Shown here: positions 39,148-40,010 of the stretch, in pieces
Numbering within the stretch: the stretch's first letter is position 1
Layout of the letters: every line of letters starts with the position of its first letter
Source of the DNA: CAZKUB01 sp964592335
GTDB taxonomy: Archaea; Thermoplasmatota; E2; DHVEG-1
Assembly: GCA_964592335.1 (NCBI GenBank)
Contig: CAZQEU010000007.1
Span: 1-40,010 of the forward strand
Direction of reading: 5' to 3'
Length of the DNA stretch: 40,010 nt
Translations under genes and position numbers: made by a program
Notes under the pieces: generated by a model
The model's database searches: none
Seen by the model: only the letters and a program-made list of their open reading frames with translations
Told to the model about the DNA's origin: nothing

Positions 39148-39290
39148 ACTTTGTGCGGCTCTTTTTTAGGTTAATTGTATTTACGTTTGTTTTTTCATCA
39201 ATGGCAAAACTGTTGGGATACGATAGTGTTATGCTAGGTTTACTCATTACTATCTTAGTTTATATTACAAAGGAGCAAGAAAATGACTGA
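39144..39290 (+). CDS. Small two-helix membrane protein, 48 aa
   Basis: A 48-aa frame overlapping the upstream stop (ATGA) and the downstream start by 8 nt. Two hydrophobic stretches (FVRLFFRLIVFTFVF and VMLGLLITILVYIT) suggest a membrane hairpin. It fills the gap between two genes. Function unknown. Confidence 0.55.
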   Translation: MNFVRLFFRLIVFTFVFSSMAKLLGYDSVMLGLLITILVYITKEQEND

Positions 39291-39576
39291 CTGGGAGAAA
39301 GAATTTGACGAAAGACTAGAAGATTATTTTACTGGCTTGGTTCATTATCAATATGATATAAATAACGGATATGATGGGGCTGTAAAAGCAAAAGAGAACC
39401 AACAAAAATATCTTAATAATAAGCTCAAGAAATACATCAAAGACCTGCTAAAAGAGGAGAGGGAGAAGGCAAGAAGAGCGTTTCTTAAAAAAATTAAAGA
39501 GAACATAGATACTAGTATAGACCATTGTGCCTGTGGAGTAATTAGCTACCTTAAACAATTACAGGAGCAAGAATGA
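39283..39576 (+). CDS. Small helical hypothetical protein
   Basis: A 97-aa charged helical protein with AAGGAG well placed upstream. It contains a C-A-C pair near the C-terminus (HCACG). Overlaps the next gene by 4 nt. Unrecognised. Confidence 0.65.
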   Translation: MTDWEKEFDERLEDYFTGLVHYQYDINNGYDGAVKAKENQQKYLNNKLKKYIKDLLKEEREKARRAFLKKIKENIDTSIDHCACGVISYLKQLQEQE

Positions 39577-39908
39577 CAACAGTTAAGGAGATAGTAGGTA
39601 TTAAGTGGTGGGAAAGGTTATTGCTTAAATTTGTCAAACCCTTTTATAGTGTAGATTGGGGAAGTTCAGATGTAGATTACATAATTGAAAGCAAGAATTT
39701 ATTTGGGAAATTATATTTAACAAAGATTATAATAAACGACAAATTAAACAAAAAAGAAGTGCTTGAGGAGCTACGGTTGGAAAAAGAAAGTTACAATAAA
39801 CAGCCAGACGGAGATTTGGGTGAGATATGGAAAGATAGTTGTAAGGTTTGGAATTATGCAGTAGATAAATTTAACAATAAAATTGACAAATTACTGAAGG
39901 GAGAGTGA
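39573..39908 (+). CDS. Hypothetical protein
   Basis: A 111-aa protein overlapping the preceding stop. Begins with TTVKEIVGIKWWERLLLKFV, possibly an amphipathic helix, then a strand-rich centre and a helical basic C-terminus. Not recognised. Confidence 0.65.
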   Translation: MTTVKEIVGIKWWERLLLKFVKPFYSVDWGSSDVDYIIESKNLFGKLYLTKIIINDKLNKKEVLEELRLEKESYNKQPDGDLGEIWKDSCKVWNYAVDKFNNKIDKLLKGE

Positions 39909-39909
39909 G

Positions 39910-40010
39910 GTGGGTGATTTTAGAACATACATTAAAATTAAAGTAGAATGGTCTAATAAAAAATATGAAAGGGAATTAAACATAAATTATACTCCAAAGA
40001 ATAGTGGCTA
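39910..40010 (+). CDS. Partial gene running off the window
   Basis: An open frame from GTG 39910, preceded by AGGGAGAG, coding for MGDFRTYIKIKVEW and continuing to the window edge (33 codons seen). It follows the previous stop by 1 nt. Too short to classify. Confidence 0.5.
   Translation, partial: MGDFRTYIKIKVEWSNKKYERELNINYTPKNSG

Overview
This 40-kb window is a continuous piece of a tailed bacteriophage genome. Every convincing gene lies on the + strand. Genes are tightly packed, often with ATGA-type overlaps, and most starts have AGGAG-type ribosome binding sites. The DNA is AT-rich (about mid-30s percent GC by eye) and reads with the standard bacterial code. Promoters match the vegetative sigma-70 type (TTGACA, about 17 nt, TATAAT), so the phage probably relies on the host RNA polymerase for the genes seen here. 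The capsid set is short-tailed (podovirus-like): an N4-gp56-type major capsid protein, a 655-aa portal, no tape measure or tail tube, and a giant virion protein of about 2983 aa. No ribosomal, tRNA or taxonomic marker fixes the host, and no integrase or repressor is recognisable.

Layout: 60-6585 holds packaging (small and large terminase), portal and scaffold. 6586-9643 holds the major capsid protein, two head or fibre proteins sharing a domain, and a head-tail adaptor. 9644-15980 holds fibre and spike proteins: an acidic repeat protein, a C1q-like domain, a beta-helix, a large tail protein and a repeat fibre. 16020-26265 holds two internal or ejection proteins. The second is a polyvalent protein with an ADP-ribosyltransferase-like site, a JAMM/MPN protease, a HEIGH metalloprotease and a C-terminal lytic transglycosylase. 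26265-28916 is a lysis-like cassette: small membrane proteins and a C39 peptidase. 28909-29295 is a MazG-like nucleotide hydrolase. 29296-29808 is the only long non-coding stretch and appears to hold three structured small RNAs in a row, each with its own promoter. 29809-35733 is replication and recombination: zinc-finger and HNH proteins, a replication initiator with iterons inside its gene, RecT/Bet, a Cas4-like nuclease and SSB. From 35736 to the end are an excisionase-like HTH, a VanY-type peptidase, a NinG-like HNH protein and many small unknown genes.

The most interesting material is regulatory. First, the 11-mer CGGAAAAACCG occurs three times, and each copy starts 7-17 nt after a predicted start of transcription; at two of the three the promoter is followed by a strong intrinsic terminator ahead of a virion gene. 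This looks like a promoter-proximal antitermination or attenuation system. Second, the exact reverse complement of its first ten bases sits between the ribosome binding site and start codon of recT, and the first small RNA in the gap can pair with 17 bases there. That same RNA carries an 11-base copy of the 3' end of 16S rRNA. Third, several promoters lie so close to the start codon that the mRNA would be leaderless or nearly so. Fourth, a likely replication origin (four iterons plus an AT-rich tract) lies inside the initiator gene, and a 65-aa gene appears to be nested in another frame inside the giant virion gene. These are readings by eye; no folding, homology or expression tool was run.
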